Shown here: positions 12,122 to 13,402 of the stretch, piece by piece
Layout of the letters: the number at the start of each line of letters is the position of its first letter
How positions within the stretch are numbered: the first letter of the stretch is position 1
DNA from: Candidatus Parcubacteria bacterium
GTDB taxonomy: Bacteria; Patescibacteriota; Minisyncoccia; Minisyncoccales; UBA6532
DNA length: 13,402 nt
Direction of reading: 5' to 3'
Assembly (NCBI GenBank): GCA_030645645.1
Contig: JAUSNC010000009.1
Location: 1 to 13,402 of the forward strand
The notes under the pieces: model-generated
Told to the model about the DNA's origin: nothing
What the model saw: the letters and a program-made list of their open reading frames with translations, nothing else
Database searches by the model: none
Made by a program: the position numbers and the translations under genes

Positions 12122-12814
12122 CTATTTTTCGGCAATTATATATGTATTTTGGCGGTTGCCTCTCTTATTTTTTGTTAATCCTACATCTTTAATCTTAAAT
12201 CCCACTCTCTCTGTTAAATTGATTAATTCTTTTTTGGGAAAAAAATGATAATACCTTTCCGTCTTTTTCCCCCAGGGTTCAAAAATATCGTTAAAATCCA
12301 ATTTTGAAAAACCAAATAATCTGATAATATTGTTTTTAAAAATTTTCATCAAATCGCTGAATTGGTAAAATTTCCAAACCGTCATAATCAGCAAACCACC
12401 CGGTTTGAGCACTCGGTTAGCTTCTTGCAAGAATCGGAAACGGAATTCATCTGATGGCATGTGGTGCAGAACGGCGATACTGTAAACTTTATCAAAATAG
12501 TTGTCGGGATATGGAAGATTTAAGGCGTTGGCTGTTTGGAATTTTCCTTCGGGATATTTTTTTTTACAGATTTCAATCAGCTTTTCCGAATTATCAACTC
12601 CGAAATATTCTCCTTCCGTTTCCATGATAAACTGATATTGGCGGCCATTGCCGCAACCAAGGTCTAAAACTTTATCGCCGGGAATAATATGGCTTTCAAA
12701 TAAAAACTTGATTTCAGGCCAGGCTTCCTTTCTTGTCCTTGAAAAATCATCAGCAATCAGGTTATAATTTTCTACAGTCTTTTTTAAAAGATATTCGGCA
12801 AAATCCTTTTTCAT
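12122..12814 (-). CDS. Trm9-like SAM-dependent tRNA wobble-uridine methyltransferase
   Basis: A 230-residue class I methyltransferase. Motif I is VLDLGCGNG (49-57), motif II ends in FGVDNS (71-76), a motif-IV-like FDKVYSIAVLHHMP (107-120) and RVLKPGGLLIMTVW (134-147) follow. Beyond the generic fold, the N-terminus (YNLIADDFSRTRKEAWPE), the VLHH segment and the late KKTERYYHFFPKKEL match what I know of Trm9/ALKBH8-type enzymes, which methylate 5-carboxymethyluridine-34 to the mcm5U ester. I chose the ATG at 12814 because the longer ORF (to 12934) would run antisense through elp3 and adds a tail unlike the family. The start is one base from the elp3 start. Alternative: another small-molecule or tRNA methyltransferase; the Trm9 assignment is probable, not certain. 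Confidence 0.78.
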   Translation of the reverse strand: MKKDFAEYLLKKTVENYNLIADDFSRTRKEAWPEIKFLFESHIIPGDKVLDLGCGNGRQYQFIMETEGEYFGVDNSEKLIEICKKKYPEGKFQTANALNLPYPDNYFDKVYSIAVLHHMPSDEFRFRFLQEANRVLKPGGLLIMTVWKFYQFSDLMKIFKNNIIRLFGFSKLDFNDIFEPWGKKTERYYHFFPKKELINLTERVGFKIKDVGLTKNKRGNRQNTYIIAEK

Positions 12815-12815
12815 A

Positions 12816-13402
12816 ATGAAAATATTAGAAAATACAATTAAAGAGTTAATAAAGGATGGTATAAAAAATCCGGAAGATTTAGCTTTTTTTAAGCGAAAAA
12901 CGGCTAAAAAATACGCCTTACCCATGTTTTCCAACAGTGAACTTCTAAAAGCATATCATAATTTGGCTAAATTGAAAAAAATCAGAACAGATAAAAATCT
13001 GGAAAATCTGCTGAAAATAAGGAAAATCCGCTCGCTTTCCGGGATAGTCATAGTTTCCGTTCTGACTAAACCTTATCCTTGCCCGGGAAACTGCCTTTAT
13101 TGTCCAACTCAAAAAAGTTTGCCAAAAAGCTATATTGACGGGGAACCGGCGGTGATGAGGGCGATTGTAAATAAATTTGACCCTTATTTACAAGTGAAAA
13201 TGAGAATCAAGGCCTTGGAAAATATTGGACACTCAGCGGACAAGGTAGATTTGAGGATTATCGGAGGAACATGGTCATTTTATCCAAAAAAATATCAAAG
13301 CTGGTTTATAAAGAGATGTTTTGAAGCCTGTAATCAAAAAAAATCAAAAAGCCTTGAAGACGCAAAGAATGTAAATGAAGGGACGAAATACCGTCTTGTA
13401 GG
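12816..13402 (+). CDS. elp3: Elp3 tRNA uridine-34 carboxymethylation enzyme (N-terminal 195 aa, runs off the window)
   Basis: Radical-SAM/acetyltransferase enzyme that builds cm5U at the wobble position of tRNA using SAM and acetyl-CoA. The visible part has the helical N-terminus (KELIKDGIKNPEDLAFFKRKTAKKY), then IRSLSGIVIVSVLTKPYPCPGNCLYCP with iron-sulfur cysteines 89, 93 and 96, then SYIDGEPAVMRAI, KFDPYLQVKMRIKALENIGH, the IIGGTW motif and YQSWFIKRCFEACN, all Elp3 hallmarks. The acetyltransferase domain is outside the window. The cysteine spacing is CX3CX2C, whereas the bacterial and archaeal Elp3 sequences I remember have CX4CX2C. It is the only plus-strand gene and starts head to head with the Trm9-like gene. 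No Shine-Dalgarno; any promoter must lie inside the neighbouring gene. Confidence 0.93.
   Translation, partial: MKILENTIKELIKDGIKNPEDLAFFKRKTAKKYALPMFSNSELLKAYHNLAKLKKIRTDKNLENLLKIRKIRSLSGIVIVSVLTKPYPCPGNCLYCPTQKSLPKSYIDGEPAVMRAIVNKFDPYLQVKMRIKALENIGHSADKVDLRIIGGTWSFYPKKYQSWFIKRCFEACNQKKSKSLEDAKNVNEGTKYRLV

Noticed and set aside
12815..12934. Longer start for the Trm9-like methyltransferase (40 more residues, from 12934)
   Set aside because: It would run antisense through the conserved N-terminus of elp3, and the added residues do not look like the family; MKKDF at 12814 fits.

Overview
The window looks like chromosomal DNA of a Candidate Phyla Radiation (Patescibacteria) bacterium, probably of the Parcubacteria type. 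The evidence is AT-rich sequence, compact genes, several protein types I associate with that group (a CPR-style Elp3, a short CxxC zinc-ribbon protein, a standalone EF-Tu domain-2-like protein, endonuclease Q) and TGA used as a stop, which argues against the CPR lineages that read TGA as glycine. This assignment is inference; there is no rRNA or ribosomal protein here to test it. Every confident gene except the last one (elp3) is on the minus strand.

Layout in + coordinates. 1-466: start of a CapA-family metallophosphatase, cut by the window edge. 526-942: a small zinc-ribbon gene with its own promoter and a ~200-nt leader that can fold into strong hairpins. 1060-1605: an HD-domain phosphohydrolase. 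1640-5320: an accessory, defence-like stretch. It holds an unrecognised protein (1840-2520) in an operon behind a NucS-like/DUF5655 protein (2533-3483), a membrane-anchored Mrr-type nuclease (3715-4965), two copies of a terminator-plus-promoter element and three related odd palindromes at its edges. 5366-6681: three small membrane proteins in tandem. 6722-9120: endonuclease Q translationally coupled to an amino-acid permease. 9202-11879: a small membrane protein, acylphosphatase, MgtC-like protein, EF-Tu-domain-like protein and MetK. 12041-12114: tRNA-Arg(CCG). 12122-13402: a Trm9-like tRNA methyltransferase and Elp3, head to head with one base between their start codons.

The genes at the right end form a coherent theme. 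MetK makes S-adenosylmethionine, Elp3 uses it to put a carboxymethyl group on wobble uridine, and the Trm9-like protein would use it to methylate that group. This is the eukaryote-like cm5U-to-mcm5U route, and it is the strongest biological hypothesis here. EndoQ is a DNA-repair nuclease. The accessory stretch contains two nuclease genes without any DNA methyltransferase, which fits a defence role that is still unproven.

Two genome-wide habits show up. None of about 17 start codons has a convincing Shine-Dalgarno sequence. Seven genes carry the same extended -10 motif TGNTANAAT, sometimes fused to the preceding terminator, and at several genes a -10-like box lies only 6-12 bases before the ATG, so leaderless or nearly leaderless mRNAs are likely.
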